Part shown: one piece after another, positions 34,874 to 42,616 of the stretch
How the letters are laid out: each line of letters starts with the position of its first letter
Numbering within the stretch: the first letter of the stretch is position 1
DNA from: Humibacillus xanthopallidus
Lineage (GTDB): Bacteria; Actinomycetota; Actinomycetes; Actinomycetales; Dermatophilaceae
DNA length: 64,000 nt
Reading direction: 5' to 3'
Assembly (NCBI RefSeq): GCF_006717145.1
Contig: NZ_VFQF01000003.1
Span: forward strand, 868,001 to 932,000
Position numbers and translations under genes: made by a program
The notes under the pieces: model-generated
Database searches by the model: none
The model's input: the letters and a program-made list of their open reading frames with translations, nothing else
Told to the model about the DNA's origin: nothing

Positions 34874-34979
34874 TTATGCCGACAATCCAAGCCACCACAA
34901 CGCGCTCAGCAGCGACAATGCAAGCGATCCCCTGTTAGTCGGCATAACCCCGACATCGGCATAACCCTTGTTATGCCGA
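34874..34979. repeat. RIT right-end repeat cluster
   Basis: Four copies of TTATGCCGA lie here: 34874 (direct), 34939 (inverted), 34956 (inverted) and 34971 (direct). The two inverted copies lie within the 33-bp terminal repeat 34938-34970. Spacing of the terminal pair (17 bases) matches the left end. The last copy lies outside the symmetric repeat. Confidence 0.85.
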
Positions 34980-34991
34980 ACTCGGGATAAG

Positions 34992-35351
34992 AAGGGCTAC
35001 GTCAGCAACATCCCCGCCCACGACATGCCCGCCGGCGAGGTGATCGGCTCCTACCACGACCTGTGGCACGTCGAGCAGCCCTTCCGGATGAGCAAGACCG
35101 ACCTGCGCGCCCGGCCGACGTTCCACCGTACCCGGGACGCGATCGAGGCGCACCTGACCATCGTGTTCACCGCGTTGGCGATCTCCCGAGAGGCGCAGGC
35201 CCGGATCGGGCTCGCGATCCGCAACGTCATCAAGCAGCTGCGGCCGCTGCGCTCAGCGACCATCGCGATCAACGGAACGCAGCAGACCTTCCACCCCGCC
35301 GACCAGCAGGCCATCCTCGACGCGATCCAAGCCAGGAAAGTCACGCACTAA
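34992..35351 (+). pseudogene. IS1634-family transposase, C-terminal part
   Basis: In frame with the part before 31834. It resumes 'KGYVSNIPAHDMPAGEVIGS', then 'YHDLWHVEQPFRMSKTDL' with the third catalytic residue (Glu in HVEQ), and runs to the stop at 35349-35351 through 'RPLRSATIAING'. The 3' non-coding end of the IS is missing: IS1380 sequence begins within about 15 bases of the stop. Precise loss of the RIT element would be needed to restore the gene. Confidence 0.8.
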
Positions 35352-35363
35352 GCGATTGAGCCA

Positions 35364-35880
35364 ACTCAGGCCGTAGCCGCCTTTGAACGTGGCCGCTGCC
35401 GCCTCCTTCTCGCTGTGCGCGGTGACCAAGGTGGCGTCCACGTCGAGCACGACGACATCGCCGAGGTCGGTGTCGGCGACCCTCGAGGCCGGGACTCCGC
35501 CGGCCGTCTGCAGCTGGGACCAGACGTGCCGGCGCACCCGTGCCCGGGCCGTCTCGATCCGTCGGATCGCGGCGGGGGTCAGCTCGTCCAGTGCCCGCCA
35601 CGCCGTCGGCGCTGACGCGACCGGCCCCAGCACCGCGCCTTGGTGGCGCAACACGTCGATGTCGGCAATGGCCTCCCCGCCGTCGGCTAGCAGGACCGCG
35701 ACACCGGGCGGAAGCCGACCCGGGCGGTCGCCGGCGACAGCTGCTGGGTCAGCCCGACCCGGTCCGCGAGGAGCCGCGTGGCGACACTGCCCGCGTGCCC
35801 GAGCACCCCGGTCCCGTTGGCCGTGACGGACAACCCGGATGACCAGGTCGTATGCTCCACCTGCGAAGTGCCTTCCCATC
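35364..35880 (-). pseudogene. IS1380-family transposase, N-terminal fragment
   Basis: On the minus strand several frames are stitched: 'VAVLLADGGEAIADIDVLRH', 'QGAVLGPVASAPTAWRALDE' and 'VVVLDVDATLVTAHSEKEAA' lead to 'FKGGYG', where similarity ends. These are well-known IS1380 blocks with the first catalytic Asp. The extreme N-terminus needs a frameshift to read through. The rest of the gene is replaced by IS1634 sequence. Confidence 0.75.
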
Positions 35881-35980
35881 GAGCTTACTGAACCGTCGAG
35901 AAGTCCAGTATCTCGTTGTGTGACAGGCACTTTCGCGCGTCCCGGGCTCGTGTCAGATCACGACACGTGAACGATCCGGG

Positions 35981-37165
35981 CTAAGGAATCGGCCCAGCGT
36001 CACCCCCCACAAAGTGGGTGATCCAGTAGATGCCGAGGGCGAATCCCGCGATGCCCATTATCCCAAGCACGAAGATGCCCTTCGGACCCTTTGAGGCGAG
36101 GGGCGAAAACATGACGGCGGCCGGGAATCCGAATATGAGGTAGCGGACAATGCTTCCCGACATGTATGTCGCGATCGCGATATACAACGGGTAGGCCACC
36201 ATCCAAGCCCTCAACTCGACAGGGAATGCGCGTGGGACCAAGCGGGCTGCTGCCCAAACGAGAGTGAGCGTCAGGATCGCCATAAGGATCCACCCTGGCG
36301 CCCCATAGTTGATTGCCATTGCTGCCCATGATCGCGGCTCCCCCGGCGCCGCCCAAGATGCCATTGCATTCAGATAGACATTGGGTTCGCCCGAGAGATA
36401 ACCCGCTGTCACCGGCCAGACGCCGGCCAAGGCCACACAGACGGATACCAAAATGGGCGTTAACCAGCGAGCGTCGGTCACTCCTCTACGGAGCAGCACG
36501 AGGCCGTGGCCCGCTCCCATGAACGCAAATGGGATAAGAATCGGCCTACACAGCGACAGGAAAACTAGAACCAGCATCAAGCCGGCGTAGTTCCTGCGCA
36601 AGAGAAGATCAGTGGCCAAGACCAGCAGGAGCAGCGCAAGCGACTCTGTATAATCCATCTGCATGACTGGCGCGGCCATCCAAGTGCACAGAAGTGCAAC
36701 GACGACGATTGCGCTGGCTCGATCGAGAGATCGCTCTAAGAGGTGAAACAGACATACCACTGCTGCGGCAGCCGCCAACACACTGACGATCGGCGCGGAG
36801 ATCGAGGGGCTGATCGTGGTGGCCAAGGAGAAGAGCTTGACGAGCGACGGGTACAGCGGATAAAAAGCCCAAACTGGATCTGTTGGGTCACCGATTGGGT
36901 AACCATCTCGCGCGATTCGCGAATACTGCACACCGTCCCACCTGGCGACAAAATTGGCGTACTCTCCGTCACTTGCCATGACGAAACAGAGCGCAAAGAT
37001 TCCTTGCGTCAACAGGAAGACCGATAGTGCCACACTGAGGCGACGAAACGGTTCCTTGGTTCCCCTCGCCGACCGCGTCGGTTGGCCGTGTGTCAACACA
37101 GTCGAATCATGGCCGCATCGCGACCCGCGCGCCAGGTTCTCCTCAAACCGTAGGACCAACTTCAC
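35981..37165 (-). CDS. PIG-V-like mannosyltransferase family membrane protein (second copy)
   Basis: 394 residues from the GTG at 37165, which has a weak GCGGAG ribosome site; the frame is open to 37327 and other starts are possible. It has about ten membrane segments and the loop motif 'FVARWDGVQYSRIARDGYP' plus 'WAFYPLYPSLVKLF', as in the copy at 13027. It should use a lipid-linked sugar on the outer membrane face. The stop codon falls in the terminal repeat of the IS1380 remnant, so the original C-terminus may have been longer. Composition is less GC-rich than in core genes. Confidence 0.75.
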   Translation of the reverse strand: MKLVLRFEENLARGSRCGHDSTVLTHGQPTRSARGTKEPFRRLSVALSVFLLTQGIFALCFVMASDGEYANFVARWDGVQYSRIARDGYPIGDPTDPVWAFYPLYPSLVKLFSLATTISPSISAPIVSVLAAAAAVVCLFHLLERSLDRASAIVVVALLCTWMAAPVMQMDYTESLALLLLVLATDLLLRRNYAGLMLVLVFLSLCRPILIPFAFMGAGHGLVLLRRGVTDARWLTPILVSVCVALAGVWPVTAGYLSGEPNVYLNAMASWAAPGEPRSWAAMAINYGAPGWILMAILTLTLVWAAARLVPRAFPVELRAWMVAYPLYIAIATYMSGSIVRYLIFGFPAAVMFSPLASKGPKGIFVLGIMGIAGFALGIYWITHFVGGDAGPIP

Positions 37166-37463
37166 TCCGCTGCGGCCGGCATGGTCGCCGGCGTTGGCCT
37201 GACTTGCACAGGTCGGCCGTGATCTGTCGGGTCTGCTGGCGTTTGTGCTGGTCAGGGGTGCGCGGGCTGCGAGAGATTGACACACTAATCGGGCTCTTGG
37301 GACCTGAGGTGGGAGCGGCGGTGACACGCCCGGTCTCGTGATGCGCCGAGGGAGGGGTCGAGGCCCTCAGGATCAGTAGCGACCAAGCTTCTTCTCCGCG
37401 AGGACCTCGACGATGACCGAGCCTACGGCGTGCTCTGCTGGGCGCTGCTCTTCCCCGACCGTG

Positions 37464-37720
37464 TACTGCGGCAACTGCGATCTGTTGGTGGGCCTGGAGG
37501 GGCTGCACGTGGTGGAGGTGGTTCAGGCCGAGGAGCATCTTCGGGTGCGGGTGGAGTCCCCGCCGGGGCCGATGGGGTGCCCGGCGTGCGGGGTGGTGGC
37601 GCTCAGCCACGGCCGGCGTGAGGTCGAGCTGATCGACGCGCCCTGCTTCGGGCGTCCCGTGCGGGTGCTATGGCGCAAGCGGACCTGGACCTGTCCCGAG
37701 CCGGCATGCGGTTGCGGAAG
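37464..37720 (+). pseudogene. ISL3-family transposase, N-terminal fragment
   Basis: Within a frame open from 37413, 'LEGLHVVEVVQAEEHLRVRV', 'GCPACGVVALSHGRREVELI' and 'RKRTWTCPEPACG' match the zinc-ribbon N-terminus of ISL3 transposases (CPxC and CPxxxC pairs). The similarity stops at about 37720, and the following DNA is ISL3 C-terminal sequence on the opposite strand. Confidence 0.7.
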
Positions 37721-38160
37721 CCTCGGGCGACGCGTCGGTGGAGCTCGATGAGGCCGTTGATCGCTTCGGTGCCGCCGTTGTTCGCGCCGCCGGTTGTGAA
37801 GTTGGCCAGGAACGCCCCACGCCACTGGGACAACGTGCGGCCGAGCGGGCGATCTCCGGGATCGGGCACGACCGAAACGAGTCGAGGATCTTCTCGGCGA
37901 CGACGCGGCCGGCGGCGTGGCTCGCTTGTGGTGGGCGGAGCGGACCTGATGGGCGCATTGGTAGGCGACCCACACCTCGTCGTGGCGCGTCGGCCGCGAT
38001 CGCTGCGGCGATCCGGCCCTGCTGGCGTTCGGTGAGGTGCTCGGCGCCGGCGTGCAGGATGTTCCGGTCCGAAAGAGCGGGTCTTTCTTACGGCCGCGGT
38101 GGCCGTGGATCTCCTGCTGGACCCGACGCCGCACCTCGTCCACGGCGTGCCCGGCGAGTG
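37715..38160 (-). pseudogene. ISL3-family transposase, C-terminal half, frameshifted
   Basis: On the minus strand, 'VDEVRRRVQQEIHGHRGRKK' and 'DPLFR' appear first, then in other frames 'HDEVWVAYQCAHQVRSA' and 'LGRTLSQWRGAFLANFTTGG' with 'GTEAINGLIELHRRVARGFR'. These are successive conserved blocks of the ISL3 DDE domain, spread over at least two frames, so the gene is dead. It faces the N-terminal fragment tail-to-tail. The next gene's stop (38164) touches its left end. Confidence 0.7.
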
Positions 38161-38163
38161 TGC

Positions 38164-39654
38164 TCACCGCTGCGTCGGCGCGCTAAGGAGCACGTAATCG
38201 GCGCTGCGGGCTACAACTTTCCACCCTTCCTGCTTCACCAAGCCCTGAGCTGGAGGGAGGGCAACACCCAGAAGGGCGTAAGTGCATCCCGTTCGCTGAG
38301 GGTAACTCTCCCACCCCCGCCCGCCCTTCTGAAAGTCTATGTATGACGTGAAGGTGTCGAGCGAGTAGACCTCGGTCCGGCCGTCGATAGCCGGCTTCAG
38401 CTGCGGGTGCCGCCAAATCAGCCAGCCGCCCAGAGCGTACTCATTGCACAGGACAGTTCCACTCGGCAACGAATCGAGGGGGGTATTGAGGTTGTTTGCG
38501 CCGCCCTGCGGAAGAGAGGCGCGTGCTGGGCTCAGAACCGCGGCGACGGATAGCCCCAGAACAACTAGACCGACCGTCAAGGAGACTTCTTGGCGGCTTT
38601 GGGCTTCTCTGGGGAGACCGGAAGCCCGCTGGAGGACCGCCGCGGTCATCGGAGCTACGATCGCCGCACCCACGGGCACAGTGCGGACATATGCCAAGGC
38701 CAATCCGGTAGCGAGCGTGAGCAGGAGGATGTCCGTCCACGGTGCTTTGTGTAGAGAGCGCAGCCATGGCAAGAGGCATGCAGCTACCAAGACAAGAAAG
38801 GCGACGAATCCGATGTCTCCCAGCGAGGGAGGTCGCCACTCTTCAATGAACTGCGTGAAGCCCCTCACCTCAAGTGGGCTCATGAGCAGAGCGGGTCCGA
38901 CCGGGGTGACCGCCGCGGCCAGCACCGACGCCACAGGGATCGAGGCAAGTCGCCAACAGTCCCGGAAAGTGGTGACTCGATCGAAGAGCATTCCGAGTAG
39001 GGCGGCGCAGCCGATCATGGGCCCGACAAACCACATCCCATGGCTGCAAGCCCAGACCCAGGACAGAAGTATCAGCCACCATCTCGGTTTCAGGTCCTTG
39101 GCCGTGTCCAGCCACGCGTTGGTGACGACGATCGTCAGGGCGAAGGTGACCAAATGAGGTCGCAGACTGAAACTGTTGCTCATCGCGAGGAACGTGCAAG
39201 TCATCACAAGTGAGGTGACAAGAAGCGAAGCGCGCTTTCTCAGGGTGGCCCACAAGACCAGGAGTATCGCGGCCGCCCCCATGGGGAGGAGCCACGCCAC
39301 GGCCGGAAGTCCACCGGCCTGCTGGGCCCAACTCATCAGGATTTCAGCCAGCCACTCATGCAGTCGCCACGTTTGCGTCGACTGCGCGCTCCACGGGTCG
39401 GGGCCATTGAAGGACCAAGTCGCCCGCAAATAGTCGCCAGCTGCAAGGTGCCAGAAGGTGTCAGGGTCCGAGATGGGCTTCAGTGACACAAGGGTCATGG
39501 CAAGGATCAGTACCCCTGGAAGGCTACGTCGCAACACCAGAGGCAGAGCGCTGTTTCGTCCCGCCGAGATCTCTTGGGCCGTGTCAGGTGTCCCTTCTAG
39601 GCCACCCGCGAGTTGCCCGTGTCCCGCCGACGCGTGGGCTGAATTGGCCGTCAC
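38164..39654 (-). CDS. Polytopic membrane protein, 'DPDxFWH' paralogue family, member 3
   Basis: 496 residues. A polar N-terminus (about 40 residues) leads to about ten membrane segments and a soluble C-terminal domain. The first loop 'ISDPDTFWHLAAGDYLRATW' and 'GPDPWSAQSTQTWRLHEWLA', and the C-terminal 'GTVLCNEYALGGWLIWRHPQ', 'DGRTEVYSLDTFTSYIDFQK' and 'RTGCTYALLG', align closely with the gene at 28770. The start is a GTG with a weak ribosome site. The last codons abut ISL3 remnants and may have been altered by that event. GT-C-like transferase is my best functional guess. Confidence 0.65.
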   Translation of the reverse strand: MTANSAHASAGHGQLAGGLEGTPDTAQEISAGRNSALPLVLRRSLPGVLILAMTLVSLKPISDPDTFWHLAAGDYLRATWSFNGPDPWSAQSTQTWRLHEWLAEILMSWAQQAGGLPAVAWLLPMGAAAILLVLWATLRKRASLLVTSLVMTCTFLAMSNSFSLRPHLVTFALTIVVTNAWLDTAKDLKPRWWLILLSWVWACSHGMWFVGPMIGCAALLGMLFDRVTTFRDCWRLASIPVASVLAAAVTPVGPALLMSPLEVRGFTQFIEEWRPPSLGDIGFVAFLVLVAACLLPWLRSLHKAPWTDILLLTLATGLALAYVRTVPVGAAIVAPMTAAVLQRASGLPREAQSRQEVSLTVGLVVLGLSVAAVLSPARASLPQGGANNLNTPLDSLPSGTVLCNEYALGGWLIWRHPQLKPAIDGRTEVYSLDTFTSYIDFQKGGRGWESYPQRTGCTYALLGVALPPAQGLVKQEGWKVVARSADYVLLSAPTQR

Positions 39655-39862
39655 CCCGCGATCATGCCCGAAGCGATCCTTCGCGACGTGTTTTTGCAGC
39701 GTCCATGGTCACCTGAGGCCAAAGTTGCTGGCCGTTCCCTCACCCGATGCGTCGCGGCCCAATGTGTCGACGTGGCAGCGGTAAGCTGCCCGGACCTCGG
39801 GCAAAGAGGTTTGCCGCCCGCGGTGGACGCGGACGGCATACCTCAGCGGTTGAGGTGAGCGG

Positions 39863-40408
39863 TCAGGCGGTGGCGCCGACGGGCTCGTCAGCGCGCGACG
39901 CGAGGGCGTCGAACAGCGCGGCCAGCTCTCCCCGACGCTCGTCGCCCACGGTGAGCTCGCCGTCGGGGTTGACGTCCTGGGTGAAGACGAGGCCTGTCGA
40001 GCCGACGACGTCGGCCTTGACGTGGCCGAGCACCTTGGTGAGGTCGGCGGTCGCGTCGACGGCGCCGGTCCAGCCGTAGCCGACGAGGGCGACGGGCTTG
40101 GCGTCCCACTCGGCGAAGAGGTAGTCGATGGCGTTCTTGATCGGCGCCGGGAAGCTGCGGTTGTACTGCGGGGTCACGACCACGATGGCGTCAGACTCAA
40201 AGACCGTGGAGGCCCAGGCCAGGGTGTGCGGCTTGGCGTAGTTGCCGTTCTTGGGCATGTCCTCCTCGTCGAAGAACGGGAGGGTCGACAGGTCGACGAG
40301 CTCGACCTCCCACTCCGTGGAGGGAGCCTGCGCGGCGACCCACTCGGCGACCTTGGGGCCGATGCGGCCGGGACGGGTGCTGGACACGACGATACGTAGC
40401 TGCTTCAC
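39863..40408 (-). CDS. NAD(P)H-dependent FMN reductase
   Basis: 181 residues. 'VVSSTRPGRIGPKVAEWVAA' is the FMN phosphate-binding loop of the flavodoxin-like NADPH-dependent FMN reductase family. 'TPQYNRSFPAPIKNAIDYLF' is the second conserved block (P-x-Y-N-x-S-x-P). It should be a soluble homodimer or tetramer reducing free FMN or quinones with NAD(P)H. It is divergent from the methyltransferase gene, with about 110 bases between them. Confidence 0.9.
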   Translation of the reverse strand: MKQLRIVVSSTRPGRIGPKVAEWVAAQAPSTEWEVELVDLSTLPFFDEEDMPKNGNYAKPHTLAWASTVFESDAIVVVTPQYNRSFPAPIKNAIDYLFAEWDAKPVALVGYGWTGAVDATADLTKVLGHVKADVVGSTGLVFTQDVNPDGELTVGDERRGELAALFDALASRADEPVGATA

Positions 40409-40520
40409 GATTCAACTAACTACCTCGCCCCCGCCCGCATTCCCCTGTGGGGCAACGGCGTGCAGTGACTTCGGCCACGGAGTAGCGTGGATGCTCTTGA
40501 GGCCCGAGAAGGCGGACACC

Positions 40521-41126
40521 GTGATCGGCAGCACCGAGACGCCCGAGTATGCCGAGCGGTTGCGCGCCCAGCGGCACGTCTGGTGGAAGCGGATCCTTCC
40601 CGTGCAGCTGCCCTACCGGATCAACGTCAGGCGTCAGCGCCTCGGCCGCACGCTCGACCTCGGCTGCGGGATCGGCCGCAACCTGTCGGCCCTGAGCCCA
40701 GGCTCACTGGGGGTCGACCACAATCCGCACTCCGTGGAGCTGGCCAGGCGCGCCGGCCTGCGCGCCATGACGGACGGAGAGTTCCTCGCCAGCGACGAGG
40801 CGAGGCCCGCGTCGTTCGACGGGCTTCTTGTCGCGCACGTCCTCGAGCACATGGACGCGGACCTTGGCCGCAAGCTGCTGCAGACCTACCTGCCCTACCT
40901 CCGCCCCGGCGGCGCGGTCTTCATCATCTGCCCGCAGGAGGCCGGCTACCACACCGATCCGACCCACGTGCAGTTCACGACGAGCGAGGACATCGAGCGG
41001 ATCTGCCGCTCGGTGGGCCTCACACCAAGGCGCAGCTACAGCTTCCCGTTCCCGAGGCGGCTCGGTCGGGTCTTCGCCTACAACGAGTTCTGCGTCCGGG
41101 CGACCCTCGACGTGGCGCCTGGGTGA
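40521..41126 (+). CDS. SAM-dependent methyltransferase (class I)
   Basis: 201 residues from the GTG at 40521, chosen for the GAGAAGG ribosome site nine bases upstream; ATG 40491 would add ten residues and could be leaderless. Motif I 'LDLGCGIGRNL', acidic 'LGVDHNPHSVELARR', 'LVAHVLEHMD' and 'LRPGGAVFIICPQ' show a Methyltransf_11-type fold. The end 'SFPFPRRLGRVFAYNEFCVR' is shared with actinobacterial homologues of unknown substrate. Confidence 0.85.
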   Translation: MIGSTETPEYAERLRAQRHVWWKRILPVQLPYRINVRRQRLGRTLDLGCGIGRNLSALSPGSLGVDHNPHSVELARRAGLRAMTDGEFLASDEARPASFDGLLVAHVLEHMDADLGRKLLQTYLPYLRPGGAVFIICPQEAGYHTDPTHVQFTTSEDIERICRSVGLTPRRSYSFPFPRRLGRVFAYNEFCVRATLDVAPG

Positions 41127-41217
41127 TCGCATGGTGCTCGCACCTCTCAGCCACACGTGACGGGCGGGGAGTCTCGCGACGAGCCGGACGGCATACCCCG
41201 GTGGGGGACGAGCCCGC

Positions 41218-41751
41218 TCAGGACGCGATGAGCAGCGAGAGGGCTGCGGTGTCCACGTCGTCGCCGGGGTCGATGCCATCACGCGCGGCCAGCCGCGTCA
41301 CGGTGCCGTGCGCGTCGGCCTCGATCCACGCGGCCCGGTGCGACAGCCCGAGGTGGGGGAGCCCGGGGAGGAAGAGGCACCCCGACGCCGTCTCGTACTC
41401 CGGCACCGACGCGTGCGTGCTCGCGGGCGGGTGGAGCACGGCGAGCCCGGGCGGCTGCTCGGTCGCGAACTGCCCCGGCTGCAAAGGGTGCTCGCCGATG
41501 AGCTGCCCCTCGGCGATGACGAGCCCGACGACGTGCTCGGGGGAGTCGTCGGGCACGGCCTCGGTGACCCGGAAGACGGTGCTGCCGGGCGGCAGCATGT
41601 GGGGGACGGCCGCCATGCGCACGGCGAGGAGGAGAACCTGGGTCCACTCGACGGTGTCGTCGGGCCAGCGCCCGAAGAGCAGGAAACCCCGCAGGCGGCC
41701 CTGGGCGCGCATCGGCGCCACCTCCACCTTGGCGTCACGGCCACGGTCCAT
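41218..41751 (-). CDS. Hypothetical protein
   Basis: 177 residues, no membrane segment, no signal peptide, and no family I recognise. It is Pro- and Leu-rich, with 'FLLFGRWPDDTVEWTQVLLL', 'HVVGLVIAEGQLIGEHPLQP' and 'HLGLSHRAAWIEADAHGTV' as the most ordered-looking parts. Codon third positions are strongly G/C, which supports real coding. It stands alone between the methyltransferase gene and a long non-coding stretch. Confidence 0.55.
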   Translation of the reverse strand: MDRGRDAKVEVAPMRAQGRLRGFLLFGRWPDDTVEWTQVLLLAVRMAAVPHMLPPGSTVFRVTEAVPDDSPEHVVGLVIAEGQLIGEHPLQPGQFATEQPPGLAVLHPPASTHASVPEYETASGCLFLPGLPHLGLSHRAAWIEADAHGTVTRLAARDGIDPGDDVDTAALSLLIAS

Positions 41752-42171
41752 CAGGGCCTCCCTCGCACGCGTGACGCCGAGTCCGGCCGGGCCACGTGAT
41801 CACCGCGAGGTCGGGACGGATCGACAGTCACGCCTTCGTGTAGCTCTTGAGTGCAGGATGCCACCGCGACGGCCGATCTGGCGACGACTGGCCACATTTC
41901 GTTGCGTTCCCGAGTCCTCTTGTGGGGAGTGCACGCCTGACGGAGGTGATGCTCGCGCGAGGCAGATGGCCCAGCCCATGGAGGACGAGCTCGGCACGAT
42001 GGCGCGCTGGACCGTCGGGGTGGTGGGCGGCTGAGTCCTTTCCACGCCGGTGCGTGAGCACGGCACCCCTTCGGTATGCCGTCCGGCCCGGTATGCCGTG
42101 GGGCCCGGTATGCCGTGAGGCTGGGGCAGTCGTGAGGCGCGGTATGCCGCATGGCTGGGTGCCGGGTGAGC
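41752..42171. other. Intergenic region rich in GTATGCCG copies
   Basis: About 420 bases with no convincing gene. Between 42074 and 42146 at least four copies of GGTATGCCG occur in the same orientation at irregular spacing, two of them flanked by GGCCC. Spacing is not CRISPR-like. I see no RNA gene. Confidence 0.5.
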
Positions 42172-42558
42172 TCAGGTGGCGTCGTGGTTGGAGTGGCTCG
42201 CGACCCAGGCCTCGAGGGCGGCGACTCTCGCCGTGAGCTCCTCGATGTCGGAGGGCTGCTGGGGCAGGCGCTGGAGGTAGGCGCGCTCGAGCGGTGACTC
42301 GGTGATGTCGGTGGTGCTGGGCGTCAGGCCGCGACGGATGAGGGTGCGGGCGAGCGTCGAGGGGCCGACGCCGATCTCGGTCGCGACCTCGGTGAGCTGC
42401 TCGAACTCCTCGGCGCTGAGGCGCACGGAGAGCACCTTGGCGCGTTCGATGGTGTGCGCTGCGGCGCGTGCCTCGGCGGCCGTGAGGGCGCGCGGAGGGG
42501 CAGCGGTGGTGGCGGTGGTGGTGGTGACGGGCTTGGTGGTGGTGGCGGGCTTGGCCAT
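42172..42558 (-). CDS. Ribbon-helix-helix-like DNA-binding protein
   Basis: 128 residues. The N-terminal about 25 residues are Thr/Ala/Pro/Lys-rich and disordered. Residues 40-75 ('KVLSVRLSAEEFEQLTEVAT', 'EIGVGPSTLARTLIRRGL') fit a beta strand and two helices of the MetJ/Arc (RHH) fold. A C-terminal coiled-coil-like helix follows ('DIEELTARVAALEAWVASHS'). It is likely a small transcription regulator or antitoxin-like protein, divergent from the HNH nuclease gene with only 58 bases between them, so it may regulate both. Confidence 0.65.
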   Translation of the reverse strand: MAKPATTTKPVTTTTATTAAPPRALTAAEARAAAHTIERAKVLSVRLSAEEFEQLTEVATEIGVGPSTLARTLIRRGLTPSTTDITESPLERAYLQRLPQQPSDIEELTARVAALEAWVASHSNHDAT

Positions 42559-42616
42559 GGGGCTCCTTCATGTGACGGTGTCATGCGTTGTCAGTGGTCG
42601 AGTCTAGGGTGAAGTC

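Larger units (their letters stand above)
31829..34970 (-). mobile_element. RIT-type element: three tyrosine recombinase genes between 33-bp inverted repeats
   Basis: A perfect 33-bp inverted repeat (31829-31861 with 34938-34970) bounds three overlapping tyrosine-recombinase genes on the minus strand. This is the layout of recombinase-in-trio (RIT) elements. The element sits inside an IS1634 transposase gene: removing it and a 21-base spacer (34971-34991) restores '...LVGL-KGY-VSN...'. AAGGG occurs at both junctions (31830-31834 and 34992-34996) and may be a target duplication. The outermost bases of the repeats overlap the target sequence, so exact ends are uncertain by a few bases. Confidence 0.85.
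30432..35984 (-). mobile_element. IS1380-family element remnant, split by nested insertions
   Basis: Imperfect terminal inverted repeats match at 30432-30450 (TTAGCCCCGGTCATTCATG) and, reversed, at about 35964-35984. Inside, the minus strand carries the N-terminal part of an IS1380-type transposase on the right and its C-terminal end on the left. The middle, about half of the expected about 450 residues, is missing and is replaced by an IS1634-type gene in the opposite orientation. I see no convincing target-site duplication. The right repeat also supplies the stop codon region of the neighbouring PIG-V-like gene. Confidence 0.7.

Noticed and set aside
30432-35984. Composite transposon with target-site duplication
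   Set aside because: Flanks of the IS1380 repeats show no direct duplication, so I describe nested remnants and do not claim a mobile composite.
42074-42146. Short repeats that might be a CRISPR array
   Set aside because: Repeats are only about 9 bases, spacing is irregular and the same word is found all over core parts of the window; no cas genes.
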